Below are positions 16,623-25,659 of a DNA stretch of 37,763 bases, in pieces. The number at the start of each line of letters is the position of its first letter. Position 1 is the stretch's first letter. Source of the stretch: Oceanobacillus sojae (lineage in GTDB: Bacteria; Bacillota; Bacilli; Bacillales; Amphibacillaceae). Both the position numbers and the translations under genes were made by a program. The notes beneath the pieces were generated by a model that searched no databases, was not told where the DNA came from, and saw only the letters and a list, made by a program, of their open reading frames with translations. Where the stretch lies: positions 1 through 37,763 of the forward strand of contig NZ_LT727811.1 of NCBI RefSeq assembly GCF_900162665.1, written 5' to 3'.

Positions 16623-18305
16623 TTACTCTGCTTTGTCAGCGTATTTCAGGTCGAAGTATCCTACCGGATGACGAAGGATTCCTTCCACACCATCCGCTTC
16701 AAGTACAACAACATTGTAGTAGCGGATCGGCATGGCAATCATTTCTTCAGCCAGCATTCTTTCTGCCTCATACATATATTCATAGCGCTGTTCTTCGTCT
16801 GTTTCACTTTTACTTTTTTGAATAAGCTCATCGTATTCTGCACTTTCAAATCCGGTACGGTTCATATAAGAATTTGTCGTGAAGCTTTCCAGAAAGTTGA
16901 CCGGGTCAGCGTAATCATTGAGAAATGAGCTTCTGGAGAACTGTAATTCAAGATTTTGCTGCGCTTCCGAAAACACATTCCATTCCTGATTCTCCAATGT
17001 AACATCGATACCTAAATTTTCACTCAGCATATTTTGCATTGTTTCTGCTACAGCCTGGTTAACATCGCTGGTACTGTAAGTCAATACAACTGGCGGAAGT
17101 TCATCATATCCTTCTTCCTGCATCCCTTCTTCCAGCAGCTGCTTACCAAGCTCCGGATCAAATGACAGCAAATCACCATTTTCTTCACGGAAATCTTTTC
17201 CGTCCGGCGCTGTAAAGCCAGGTGATACAAAACCATATGCCGGCTCTACGCCTTGTTTTACGACATATTCCGCAATATCATCCCGATTGATTGCATAAGA
17301 AAACGCCTGTCTGATTTTCTTATTTTGGAATGGTTCTTCTGTAAGATTAAAACGATAGAATTCCAGGCCGCCGCTTTCACCGATAAATACATCGTCTCCG
17401 TCAATTAATTCATCTGACATTTCTGGAGGAATACTCGCTGTATCCAGCTCTCCTGTCTGGAACATTTGGTATTGTGAATTCGTGTTATTCACCATGGAAA
17501 AATGCACATAATCTAAATTAACTGCATCAGCATCCCAATATTCCGGATTCTTGGCAAAAATCATTTCACTGTCATGCTCCCATGATTCCAGCATGAACGG
17601 TCCATTTGCTACAAATGTATCTGCTTCTGCATACCAGTCCGGTGTTTCTTCAGCTACCTGATGGTTAATTGGGAAAAATGCCGGATTTGTCAGCAGATCT
17701 AAGAAAAATCCTGTCGGCTGAATCAAAACGACTTCTAATGTTTTGTCATCAACAGCAGTTACATTGACATCATCAGCGGACCCTTCCCCGCTATTGTATT
17801 CTTCGCCGCCCTCGATGTAGTAGGCTAGAAATGCTGCCTGGGAAGCTGTTTCAGGGTCCAGCATATGCTTCCATGCAAAAACAAAATCCTCAGCTACGAC
17901 AGGATCACCATTAGACCATTTGGCATCTTCACGCAAATGGAATGTATAGGTTAAACCATCTTCAGAAATATCCCAGCTCTCTGCCACCCCTTCTGCGGCT
18001 ACTGAATTTTCATCTAATCGGGTCAATCCTTCCATCAGGTTATTCAAAGGATCCCAGGATACCTGATCAAATCCAATGGATGGATCGAATGAAGCCGGTT
18101 CCTGGCCATTATTAATATATAATGTCTTTCCATCCAGATCCGGGGTTTCTTCTGCAGCTTCACCGTCTTCGCCATCTTCGCCATTACCTTCTTCTGTGTC
18201 TGTACCCTCCTGCGGCTCTCCAGCATCCTCATTCGCTGTACACGCAGCGAGAAAGAGTGCTGTTAACATCACCAGGAGTATCCATAAAAGCTTCCTTTCT
18301 TTCAT
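16623..18305 (-). CDS. dppE: Peptide ABC transporter substrate-binding lipoprotein
   Basis: Extracellular peptide receptor of the Dpp permease (SBP family 5). The 560 residues begin with a lipoprotein signal ending LAAC, lipidated Cys22. An acidic linker of about 35 residues (about 25-58) precedes the mature fold. Family motifs are the early TLYINNGQEPASFDPS segment, DISEDGLTYTFHLR and the NPEYWDAD stretch. The start ATG follows AAGGGGG. It lies between dppD and the ykf genes, as in B. subtilis. The acidic linker fits a salty external environment. Exact peptide preference (dipeptide, tripeptide, murein peptide) is unknown. Confidence 0.93.
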   Translation of the reverse strand: MKERKLLWILLVMLTALFLAACTANEDAGEPQEGTDTEEGNGEDGEDGEAAEETPDLDGKTLYINNGQEPASFDPSIGFDQVSWDPLNNLMEGLTRLDENSVAAEGVAESWDISEDGLTYTFHLREDAKWSNGDPVVAEDFVFAWKHMLDPETASQAAFLAYYIEGGEEYNSGEGSADDVNVTAVDDKTLEVVLIQPTGFFLDLLTNPAFFPINHQVAEETPDWYAEADTFVANGPFMLESWEHDSEMIFAKNPEYWDADAVNLDYVHFSMVNNTNSQYQMFQTGELDTASIPPEMSDELIDGDDVFIGESGGLEFYRFNLTEEPFQNKKIRQAFSYAINRDDIAEYVVKQGVEPAYGFVSPGFTAPDGKDFREENGDLLSFDPELGKQLLEEGMQEEGYDELPPVVLTYSTSDVNQAVAETMQNMLSENLGIDVTLENQEWNVFSEAQQNLELQFSRSSFLNDYADPVNFLESFTTNSYMNRTGFESAEYDELIQKSKSETDEEQRYEYMYEAERMLAEEMIAMPIRYYNVVVLEADGVEGILRHPVGYFDLKYADKAE

Positions 18306-18320
18306 TGTTTTGCCCCCTTT

Positions 18321-19325
18321 TTAAGTTTGTAGTGATTTAGCAGCCATAAGCTGCTTGGCCCGTTCATCCTGCAGCCAGCAATCCACTTGATGCGAATCAC
18401 TGATTTTTTCTGAAACGGGATAAACTTTATCGCACACCTCCATCGCAAAAGGACATCGTGCTGTGAATGGACATCCTTTTGGAGGTGAGAATAAATCAGG
18501 TGGAGTGCCGGCAATCGGCTTCAGTTCTTCTTTTGCGTCTAATCTTGGGACAGAATTCAGCAGCCCCTTTGTATATGGATGCTCCGGCCGGTAGAATATG
18601 TCCCGCTTGCTTCCGGATTCAATAATCTTTCCAGCGTACATAACGATAATGCGGTCGGCTATTTTGGCAACAACGCCTAGATCATGTGTAATCAAAATAA
18701 TCGATACACCCGTCCGCTCCTGGATCGTTGAAAACAGCTCCAGTATCTGTGCTTGAATCGTTACATCCAGCGCAGTTGTCGGTTCATCTGCAATCAGTAA
18801 ATCAGGATCACAGATAAGTGCAATAGCTATGACAATCCGCTGACGCATTCCTCCGCTAAATTGGTGCGGATATTGTTTTAAGCGTTCTTCCGGGTTGGGG
18901 ATACCAACCAGATCCATCATTTCGATGGCTTTTTGCTTTGCTTGAGATCCAGTAATTTTCTTATGTTCTTTTAAACCTTCCATAAGCTGCGTACCTATCG
19001 TTAAGGTTGGATTCAGCGCTGTCATCGGATCCTGAAAAATCATAGAAATATCTACTCCGCGAATATTACGCATTTTTTTCTCTGAGTAAGCTGCTAAATC
19101 CTGCCCTTTAAAAATAATCGAACCCTTTGTAATTTTTCCAGGGGGATCTGGAATCAGCCGCATAATGGCATTGGAGGTGACACTCTTGCCACATCCGGAT
19201 TCACCGACAATCGCCAGTGTTTCCCCTCTATCTAAGTGAAAATTGACACCTCTGACAGCTTGGACTGTCCCTCCATAAGTTGTAAATGTAACATGTAAAT
19301 CATTTACTTCGAGTATTCTTTCCAA
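18321..19325 (-). CDS. dppD: Peptide ABC transporter ATPase, DppD
   Basis: Second nucleotide-binding subunit of the Dpp permease. It shows Walker A GESGCGKS (about 41-48), signature FSGGMRQR, Walker B LLIADEPT, the switch His in ITHDLG and the C-terminal GCPFTARCPFAMEVC block with a later Cys. Two starts are possible. I prefer TTG at 19325, five bases after AGGTGG, giving 334 residues. GTG at 19334 directly abuts the dppC stop and has a poorer ribosome site. Tight packing with dppC indicates one transcript and translational coupling. Confidence 0.92.
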   Translation of the reverse strand: MERILEVNDLHVTFTTYGGTVQAVRGVNFHLDRGETLAIVGESGCGKSVTSNAIMRLIPDPPGKITKGSIIFKGQDLAAYSEKKMRNIRGVDISMIFQDPMTALNPTLTIGTQLMEGLKEHKKITGSQAKQKAIEMMDLVGIPNPEERLKQYPHQFSGGMRQRIVIAIALICDPDLLIADEPTTALDVTIQAQILELFSTIQERTGVSIILITHDLGVVAKIADRIIVMYAGKIIESGSKRDIFYRPEHPYTKGLLNSVPRLDAKEELKPIAGTPPDLFSPPKGCPFTARCPFAMEVCDKVYPVSEKISDSHQVDCWLQDERAKQLMAAKSLQT

Positions 19326-19334
19326 GTTGTCCAC

Positions 19335-20291
19335 CTACTTTCTTAATTTCGGATCAAGTGCATCCTGCAGTCCATCTCCCAGAACGTTGAAGGCAAACAT
19401 CGTAAAGGAGATAAAAAATGCCGGGAAGAATAGTGTCCACCAGTTTCCGGATAAAATAGCTCCCAACGAATCATTTGCCATTACACCCCAGCTGGCAAAT
19501 GGAGCCTGGATTCCGAGACCGATAAAGCTCAGGAATGCTTCGGCAAATATCGCTGATGGAATTGTTAATGTCATCTGGACAATAATCGGCCCCATCGCAT
19601 TAGGAAGGAGATTTTTCCGGATGATTCGGAATGTTTTGGTACCAAATGACTTGGAAGCGAGAATAAATTCATAGTTTTTAATCTGTAAGACCTGTCCCCG
19701 CACAATTCTGGCCATCCCTACCCATCCGGTAATCGTCAGTGCCAGAATAATGGTTCCGAGGCTCGGACCGAGCACAACTAAGAGTAAAATAACAACTAAT
19801 AAGTACGGTAAACCATATAAAACTTCAATAATACGCATCATTATATTATCGGTGCGGCCGCCTTTATAGCCGGATATCCCTCCCCAGATAATACCGATGG
19901 TTACGTCAATTAATGCAGCTATAAATCCTACAAATAAGGAAATCCGGGCACCATACCAGGTACGTGTAAAAACATCTCTCCCTGCATTATCTGTGCCGAA
20001 CCAATGCTCCATAGACGGCGGCTGGTATTGATCAGGAAGGCTCTGCCTGTTCACTTCATAAGGGGAAAGTATCGGACCGATAATTGCCATAATGGTAAGC
20101 AGCACCAAAAAGATAAGTCCAAGCATCGCCATTTTGTTTTTAACCAGACGGCGCCAGGCATCCTGCCAATAGGACAGGGATGGACGGGATACCTGCTCCA
20201 GCTTTTCTTTATCCCGTTCTTTCCAGGAAAACCATTCATCAGGGACATTGGCAGCAGTTTGCGTGTATTCGATCTCTTCTTTTGATTTCAT
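19335..20291 (-). CDS. dppC: Peptide ABC transporter permease, DppC
   Basis: Inner-membrane permease subunit, 318 residues. It has the cytosolic N-terminal extension typical of DppC/OppC, then about six membrane segments. The EAA-type coupling loop is near KSFGTKTFRIIRKNLLPN, which contacts the ATPases. GTDNAGRDVFTRTWYGARIS is the usual OppC signature. The start ATG at 20291 follows AAGGGGGC, which lies within the last codons of dppB; the gap is two bases, so the genes are coupled. Confidence 0.94.
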   Translation of the reverse strand: MKSKEEIEYTQTAANVPDEWFSWKERDKEKLEQVSRPSLSYWQDAWRRLVKNKMAMLGLIFLVLLTIMAIIGPILSPYEVNRQSLPDQYQPPSMEHWFGTDNAGRDVFTRTWYGARISLFVGFIAALIDVTIGIIWGGISGYKGGRTDNIMMRIIEVLYGLPYLLVVILLLVVLGPSLGTIILALTITGWVGMARIVRGQVLQIKNYEFILASKSFGTKTFRIIRKNLLPNAMGPIIVQMTLTIPSAIFAEAFLSFIGLGIQAPFASWGVMANDSLGAILSGNWWTLFFPAFFISFTMFAFNVLGDGLQDALDPKLRK

Positions 20292-20293
20292 CT

Positions 20294-21226
20294 TTACTTG
20301 CCCCCTTTTTGATGCATTTTAATCCGTGGGTCGAGTATGCCGTAAACAACATCCACAATAAAAAGCATAATAATCAAGAAGGCGCTGTAGAAAACAGTTG
20401 TCCCCATAATAACCGGATAGTCACGCTGATTAATACTTTCTACAAAGTATCTCCCCATTCCCGGTATTGCAAAAATCTGTTCAATGACAAAGGTTCCTGT
20501 TAAAATTCCGGCAAAAAGTGTCCCCATAATCGTTACTACTGGCATTAATGCGTTTCGGAGCGCATGTTTAAAGATTACCTTCCAGGGAGATAAACCTTTT
20601 GCTTTCGCCATTTTGATATAATCCTGTGTCAGCACCTCCAGCATGGTGGAGCGTGTCAGACGGGCAATGATTGCCATTGGGCCGGTGGCCAGTGCAAGCA
20701 CCGGCAGTACCATATGAGCCGGGCTTCTCCAGGTAGCTGTCGGGAATATTTCCAGGTTTACAGCCAGCTGCTGGATAAGAAGTGTCGCTAAAATAAAGTT
20801 TGGTATGGAAATACCTAAAACAGCAATCCCCATTGTTAAGTAATCCAGAAACCCGTTATGTCTGAGTGCGGCAATAATCCCAACTAATATCCCTGAAATT
20901 ACGGCTAAGACAATCGTGATTATCCCCAGCTCAAAAGAAATCGGAAATCCTCTCGATAAGAGATCATTCACAGTCTGGTTAGGCTGTTTGATAGAAGGTC
21001 CGAAATCAAAGGTGACGATCGATTTTATGTAGAGCAGATATTGTATGTAATAGGGCTGATCCAGATTATAATGGGCTTCCAGGTTGGCCTGCACCGTCTC
21101 ATTGGAGGACTGGTCGCTATTAAAAGGAGAGCCGGGTATATTAATCATCAATATAAAAGTTAGTGTAATAATCACCCACAGTGTGATAATCATAATTAAT
21201 AAACGCTTTAAAATATACTTCAGCAT
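20294..21226 (-). CDS. dppB: Peptide ABC transporter permease, DppB
   Basis: First permease subunit. About 310 residues contain six membrane segments, an N-terminal MLKYILKRLLIMI start typical of DppB/OppB and the coupling loop AKAKGLSPWKVIFKHALRNALMP. I place the start at ATG 21226, six bases after GGTGA. The frame can be extended by four codons to GTG 21238. It is separated from dppA by about 375 bases that contain a structured repeat element, unlike the compact dpp operon I recall from B. subtilis. Confidence 0.93.
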   Translation of the reverse strand: MLKYILKRLLIMIITLWVIITLTFILMINIPGSPFNSDQSSNETVQANLEAHYNLDQPYYIQYLLYIKSIVTFDFGPSIKQPNQTVNDLLSRGFPISFELGIITIVLAVISGILVGIIAALRHNGFLDYLTMGIAVLGISIPNFILATLLIQQLAVNLEIFPTATWRSPAHMVLPVLALATGPMAIIARLTRSTMLEVLTQDYIKMAKAKGLSPWKVIFKHALRNALMPVVTIMGTLFAGILTGTFVIEQIFAIPGMGRYFVESINQRDYPVIMGTTVFYSAFLIIMLFIVDVVYGILDPRIKMHQKGGK

Positions 21227-21389
21227 ATGTTTCACCACGCTATCCTAAAATTTTTCATACACTATTCCTGTTAGTTGACTCTGTCCTAAATAGAAGGAGA
21301 AAGTGAACTTGTAAAAATAAGAGAATAAACCGGCTTGTTATTAATAATAAATATGTTTGTCTTTTGTATTCATTACACTTTAAAAGGAT

Positions 21390-21596
21390 GTTCAAAAAGT
21401 CCATTAAAAATGACACGGCGAATTTCTGCGTTGGTTTGCTTTTCCGGTACTCACGTATGTTAAAGCATAGAGGAACTTCAGTTAAGACCGTCCACGTTCT
21501 GTGGACAACACAGAAGTCACCACATCCTGTGGAAGCCCGTTCCTCAAAGCGGCACCGCCTTGAACTTCTTGGTCCTATTTATCAAACTTTTTGAAC
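21390..21596. repeat. 207-bp structured element with 11-bp inverted ends
   Basis: Perfect terminal inverted repeats GTTCAAAAAGT (21390-21400) and ACTTTTTGAAC (21586-21596). Inside, GAGGAAC (21470-21476) pairs with GTTCCTC (21539-21545) and encloses three small hairpins: GTCCAC/GTGGAC (21490-21506), TTCTGTG/CACAGAA (21497-21515) and CCACA/TGTGG (21520-21532). The first two overlap and exclude each other. It has no ORF of interest, no transposase and no obvious target duplication. It lies between dppA and dppB, so it should be transcribed. Confidence 0.75.
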
Positions 21597-21603
21597 ACAC
21601 ACT

Positions 21604-22428
21604 TTAAGAAAAAGTTGTCTGCATGGCTAATTCTGTCATTACCAGCATGGCTTGATAGGCTTCTTTGATATCCTTTGCCTGGAAACGGACTTTTGTTGTG
21701 CCTGGAATCCACATTGTTCCCGGCATTAAGTTCGCCCATTCTGCCTGTCCGCTATTATTAAATTCCATTGTCAGCTCCGGGTTATCTGGAGGCACCAGCG
21801 GTTTTACAAGGCTGCGTTGATCGAGGGCCAGCTTAACTTTCTCTTTAAGCAGAAGCCCGGCTTTTTTTGGTGTTAAACTTTTTACGGATGACCTGGAAAT
21901 AGTTTCTTTCACAGCAGCAGTAGTCACATTGGGTATTAATTTTTCTGCCTCTGCAGCTGCCTGATCATCTCCTGCCACGAATAAAACAGGCACATCATAA
22001 TATCCGGCAAGATAGGCATTCATCCCCATTTCACCAATACAATGATCATTAATATAGAAATTCCGCACAGCATGTATCATGGAATGTGACATCACGCCAT
22101 ACTGTCCGGCTCTGGCATGATAGCCTACAAAAAAAGCGCCGCTATATGTATCATTTAATCCTTGCATCATTGAAAACGGTTTCACTTCTCCGGTTATTAA
22201 AAGCGCGTCCGGATGAATTTGATCAATGAGTAAATTATTCATCTTGGAATGACTGTCATTAACTAAAACTTCTTCCGCCCCGTAACCAAATGCTGCCTGA
22301 ATGACATAATTTGCTTCCTCTGTCATGATTTTTCGGGCTCTTTCGTAATTATGCTTCCTCCAGTCTACAAATGTAGCATCCGGTAGTCCTGTTATTCCTT
22401 CCATATCAACAGACATATAAATTTTCAT
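21604..22428 (-). CDS. dppA: D-aminopeptidase DppA, peptidase M55
   Basis: Zinc-dependent D-amino-acid aminopeptidase acting on peptides such as D-Ala-D-Ala. The 274-residue protein has the M55 zinc and catalytic residues at the positions known for B. subtilis DppA: Asp8 and Glu10 (SVDMEG), His60 (NDSH), His104 (GYHAR), His115 (SHSM) and Glu133. The C-terminus QAMLVMTELAM is also characteristic. Of three clustered ATG codons I chose 22428, which gives the MKIYMSVD start of the family; the first two overlap the ribosome site. It is the first gene of the dpp-ykf operon, but a repeat element separates it from dppB. Confidence 0.94.
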   Translation of the reverse strand: MKIYMSVDMEGITGLPDATFVDWRKHNYERARKIMTEEANYVIQAAFGYGAEEVLVNDSHSKMNNLLIDQIHPDALLITGEVKPFSMMQGLNDTYSGAFFVGYHARAGQYGVMSHSMIHAVRNFYINDHCIGEMGMNAYLAGYYDVPVLFVAGDDQAAAEAEKLIPNVTTAAVKETISRSSVKSLTPKKAGLLLKEKVKLALDQRSLVKPLVPPDNPELTMEFNNSGQAEWANLMPGTMWIPGTTKVRFQAKDIKEAYQAMLVMTELAMQTTFS

Positions 22429-22454
22429 TTTCATCATCCAATCAAAATATTAGT

Positions 22455-22469
22455 AATTTTCTCTAAATA
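22455..22469. promoter_or_regulatory. Possible CodY box 1 upstream of dppA
   Basis: AATTTTCTCTAAATA matches the CodY consensus AATTTTCWGAAAATT at 12 of 15 positions, about 30 bases before the dppA start. The dpp operon is CodY-repressed in B. subtilis. A weak promoter (TTCTCA-17-TATATT, minus strand) would overlap it. Confidence 0.4.
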
Positions 22470-22543
22470 TAGCATGTTTTTGCCAAAGTGAGAAGTGATA
22501 TATTATAAAAAATTGAATTGTGATTCATTTCTTTTCCTAACTT

Positions 22544-22558
22544 TTTTTTCAGAAAAAC
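22544..22558. promoter_or_regulatory. Possible CodY box 2 upstream of dppA
   Basis: Contains a perfect 11-base core TTTTCAGAAAA, and 11 of 15 positions match the CodY consensus. It lies about 120 bases upstream of dppA. Confidence 0.35.
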
Positions 22559-22730
22559 GTATAGACTGCTATTTAAGCATGACATATTACTAATCGTATC
22601 TATTTAATACGAATTCAAAAAATAATTCTTTGTGCCTATATATGCTGTATAAAAATATATACTGCTGCCATTTAGAGCATTCTAACAAATCATTTGATCT
22701 TTAAAGTTTTGGTGTTCTTGCCAAGAAGAT

Positions 22731-22850
22731 GTCCGCTCCGGGAAGCCGCTTTCCACGGGCAACGCCTCAGCCTCCTCGAAAGAAGACCACTTTCTGCGGG
22801 GTCTTCACCTGTTGCTTTTCCCGTAGGAGTCGGCTTCCCTCCGCTCCCAT
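22731..22850 (+). repeat. Palindromic intergenic element, copy E4
   Basis: Outer arms GGGAAGCCG (22740-22748) and complement CGGCTTCCC (22831-22839). Inner pairs are GCAAC/GTTGC (22759-22763, 22811-22815) and GAAGACC/GGTCTTC (22782-22788, 22800-22806). It shares CGCTCCGG, CGCTTTCC and GTAGGAGTC with copies E1-E3, but the stem sequences are its own. Confidence 0.85.
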
Positions 22851-23136
22851 CTATGAATAAATATGCTTCATTTTGCTTTCTTACAAGAAATGAAACTAAT
22901 GCAAGCGGACGTTTTTTTGGTGGAACGAATGATTGTAGTCCTAGTCCCATTGAAAAGAGTAGCGCGGAAATAAGTGTTCTTCTTTTTTATTTAGGAATAT
23001 AAGCGACACTTTAGCTTTGGCTGCACCTATAGTTTGGGAGCCACAGAAAACGTAGTGTAGTTCTGGGCCTAATAAGATTGCTTACCCAATCAAAACCCGT
23101 TGGAACTGCTACCTTTTATATAGATTATAATAAATC

Positions 23137-23173
23137 AAAAAAAGATGTACCTGGATAAGGCACATCTTTTTTT
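23137..23173 (-). terminator. Terminator of murA
   Basis: A near-perfect stem (AAAAAAAGATGT... against ACATCTTTTTTT) has a short loop and is flanked by A and T runs on the two sides. It lies 18 bases after the murA stop codon and could serve both strands. Confidence 0.82.
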
Positions 23174-23191
23174 CGATTTATTAATAATTAA

Positions 23192-24523
23192 TTATTCAGT
23201 GATAAATTCATTTAATTCGACATTTTCCTCTACGCCTAATGGCTGAATTACGACACCATTTTCATCAATGCGTCTAATGTCTGCGCCAAGATTCGCTAAT
23301 TTACCTACAATATCGACATATCCGCGATCTAAATGTTTTAATTCTGTAACCCGTGTGTAGCCTTCGCTTACAAGACCTGCAAGAATAAGTGCTGCTGCAG
23401 CACGTAAATCTGTAGCTGCTACTTCTGCACCTTGAAGTTCAGAAAGCCCTTCGATAATCACACTTCGGCCTTCAATTTTAATATTCGCATTCATACGGCG
23501 GAATTCCTCCACGTGCATGAAACGATTCTCAAATACCGTTTCTGTTATAACACTTGTTCCTTTCGCACATAACATCAATGCCATCATTTGTGATTGCATA
23601 TCTGTCGGGAAACCGGGATGAGGTAATGTCTTGATGTCTGTCGATTGAATAGCCTCGGAGCCAATAACCCGTAAGCCGCCATCTTCATCTAAAACCTGAA
23701 CGTTCATTTCCTCTAATTTTGAAACAACAGAACTCAAATGTTCACGTACAGCATTTTCTATTAATATGTTTCCATTTGTAATTGCTGCTGCAACCATAAA
23801 TGTTCCTGCTTCAATACGATCTGGAATCATTGTATGTTCTGTACCATGAAGTTTTTCCACGCCAATAATTCGAATTGTTTCTGTACCAGCTCCAACAATT
23901 CTTGCGCCCATTTTATTCAGGTAGTTAGCTAAGTCAACAATTTCAGGCTCTTTCGCTGCATTTTCAATAATGGTTTTCCCCTCTGCTAATGCAGCTGCCA
24001 TCATAATATTTTCTGTAGCTCCTACACTTGGCATATCTAAATAAATTTTCGCACCTTGAAGACGGCCGTTTGATTTTGCCTCTACAAAACCATTGCCGAC
24101 ATGAATGTCAGCGCCCATTGCTTCAAAGCCTTTTAAGTGTAAATCAATTGGACGTGATCCAATTGCACAGCCTCCCGGCATAGCTACCTTTGCGTGTCCA
24201 TAGCGGGCTAATAACGGTCCCAATACAAGCACGGATGCACGCATTTTTCTTACATATTCAAATGGGGCTTCTGTTTCCAGCTTGTTAGAAGCGTCAATCA
24301 TTACTGTATTCTCTGTTGAGTCAAATTCTACATTGGCATTTAAGTTTCGAAGTACTTCATTAATTGTGTATACATCTGCTAATACTGGCACTTCTTTAAT
24401 AATACTTCTTCCTTCACTAGCAATTAAGCTAGCAGCAAGTACAGGCAGGACTGCGTTTTTAGCACCTTCTACACGTACAGTGCCTTCTAACTTTCGTCCG
24501 CCACCAACGATGATTTTTTCCAT
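23192..24523 (-). CDS. murA: UDP-N-acetylglucosamine 1-carboxyvinyltransferase
   Basis: Transfers enolpyruvate from PEP to UDP-GlcNAc, the first committed step of peptidoglycan synthesis, in the cytosol; target of fosfomycin. The 443 residues have the two-lobed EPSP-synthase-like fold. Lys22 (GAKNAVLP), the catalytic loop with Cys119 ([15 protein letters not shown]), Asp-containing [12 protein letters not shown] and [11 protein letters not shown] are present. Cys at this position predicts normal fosfomycin sensitivity of the enzyme. The start ATG follows AAGGGGA. Its place downstream of ywmB and next to the spo genes matches the murAA copy of B. subtilis, not murAB. Confidence 0.96.
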   Translation of the reverse strand: MEKIIVGGGRKLEGTVRVEGAKNAVLPVLAASLIASEGRSIIKEVPVLADVYTINEVLRNLNANVEFDSTENTVMIDASNKLETEAPFEYVRKMRASVLVLGPLLARYGHAKVAMPGGCAIGSRPIDLHLKGFEAMGADIHVGNGFVEAKSNGRLQGAKIYLDMPSVGATENIMMAAALAEGKTIIENAAKEPEIVDLANYLNKMGARIVGAGTETIRIIGVEKLHGTEHTMIPDRIEAGTFMVAAAITNGNILIENAVREHLSSVVSKLEEMNVQVLDEDGGLRVIGSEAIQSTDIKTLPHPGFPTDMQSQMMALMLCAKGTSVITETVFENRFMHVEEFRRMNANIKIEGRSVIIEGLSELQGAEVAATDLRAAAALILAGLVSEGYTRVTELKHLDRGYVDIVGKLANLGADIRRIDENGVVIQPLGVEENVELNEFITE

Positions 24524-24559
24524 GTCATAAATCCCCTTCAGAATCTAATTTCCCTATTA

Positions 24560-25357
24560 TTAATATTCATTGATCAGGATAGGTGTTCCTATCATAAAAC
24601 TCATTTCCCCTTGACGATCAGTAACAGCAGCAATTTGCACATTTTTTGGGGTATTTTCCATGTAATAATACTGTTCCCATGTTTTTGTATACCCGTATGT
24701 ACTTTTTTCAATCCTGGAATTTTCTATATTGTCATATTTAGTCGATATATGCTTTATATTAAGATACATTTTTGCTTTATTTACGAATACATCGTGATTC
24801 ATTATACCACTACCTTGTACAGATAGACAAGTATATAGTTGTGACTCTTTTGTTAAATAATTCTTTAGTATAGCTTTTTTTTCTTCCTGATACTTTTGAC
24901 TTATTTGATTGTCCCACTCAGTCCCGTGCAGTACAATAATTACTTCTGCCGATTCATTCTTATCCAAAGGAAGAATCACATTATATATTACGTAGAACGG
25001 ATCGTTTTTGTGACGACTTTCAAAAGTATATTTCAAACGGTTTTCATCCTTATCCTCATACGATGTATACTTTTCTTTCAAGCTTTGAACAAGATGCTCC
25101 GCACGTTCTGTTTCCAGCTGTTCCTTCATTGTAACCTCCCAAAAATTAATAGCGAAATCGTACTCTTCTGCAAAAGCTGCCAAGTCTTCCATTTCATCTG
25201 CATGATAAGGCAGACTGAAGGCTTGATTGACTACAAAGCAAATAACAAGCAGTAAGCAAAAAGCCTGCTTTTTCAGTTGAACCGGATTTCGAAAGGCATG
25301 AAGGGGCCTTACTTTCGTAATGGGAAAATTAGAACTAAAAAGAATTCTATGAAACAT
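24560..25357 (-). CDS. ywmB: YwmB family protein (TATA-box binding-like)
   Basis: A protein of unknown role conserved between ywzB and murA in Bacillaceae. The 265-residue product starts at ATG 25357, seven bases after AGGAGG; the longer frame begins inside the ribosome site. A hydrophobic stretch at about residues 29-46 (KKQAFCLLLVICFVVNQA) is a signal peptide or membrane anchor preceded by a basic tail, so the rest is probably outside the membrane. The remainder is a mixed alpha/beta domain with YGYTKTWEQYYYMENTPKNV-type motifs near the C-terminus. Assignment rests on sequence style and position. The 36-base spacing suggests co-transcription with murA. Confidence 0.85.
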   Translation of the reverse strand: MFHRILFSSNFPITKVRPLHAFRNPVQLKKQAFCLLLVICFVVNQAFSLPYHADEMEDLAAFAEEYDFAINFWEVTMKEQLETERAEHLVQSLKEKYTSYEDKDENRLKYTFESRHKNDPFYVIYNVILPLDKNESAEVIIVLHGTEWDNQISQKYQEEKKAILKNYLTKESQLYTCLSVQGSGIMNHDVFVNKAKMYLNIKHISTKYDNIENSRIEKSTYGYTKTWEQYYYMENTPKNVQIAAVTDRQGEMSFMIGTPILINEY

Positions 25358-25410
25358 AAAAAAACCTCCTATCAAATCTATTAATCTTAGTTTTGACAGA
25401 AGTGTTTATA

Positions 25411-25659
25411 TCAATACATATTTATGAAAGAAAAAAGATACATTAAATCGCCTGACCATTGTAATATATCCAGAAAAAATCTGCTTACTCCTGTTCCGAT
25501 AACAATCGTTATAAACAAAAGAAAAACTCTTGCTTCGGCAGTCCTTCCTTTTTTAAATATTGTTTCAATCCGAATCGCTGTGACTACTTTCCATGTCAGA
25601 TAAATAAACATGATATGTGAAAAGATACTGATTAAAGCTAATTGCCCTGCTGAAAACAT
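25411..25659 (-). CDS. ywzB: DUF1146 small membrane protein, YwzB
   Basis: 82 residues with two hydrophobic segments (about 3-25 and 45-65) and a final amphipathic stretch (DILQWSGDLMYLF). Length and topology fit YwzB-type DUF1146 proteins, which sit next to the atp operon in Bacillaceae. Start ATG 25659 follows AAAGGAG. Function unknown. It is separated from ywmB by about 53 bases and probably shares a transcript with ywmB and murA. Confidence 0.85.
   Translation of the reverse strand: MFSAGQLALISIFSHIMFIYLTWKVVTAIRIETIFKKGRTAEARVFLLFITIVIGTGVSRFFLDILQWSGDLMYLFSFINMY

Larger units (their letters stand above)
22429..23136. other. Intergenic region dppA / murA
   Basis: About 700 bases with no gene. 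The dppA control region occupies the left part, a palindromic element lies at 22731-22850, and the rest is unremarkable AT-rich sequence up to the murA terminator. Confidence 0.55.

Noticed and set aside
21390..21596. Insertion sequence between dppA and dppB
   Set aside because: The inverted ends are suggestive, but there is no transposase and no clear target-site duplication, so I list it only as a structured repeat.
22694..23002. ORFs on both strands across 22694-23002
   Set aside because: They span the palindromic element E4; the open frames are a by-product of its GC-rich arms.
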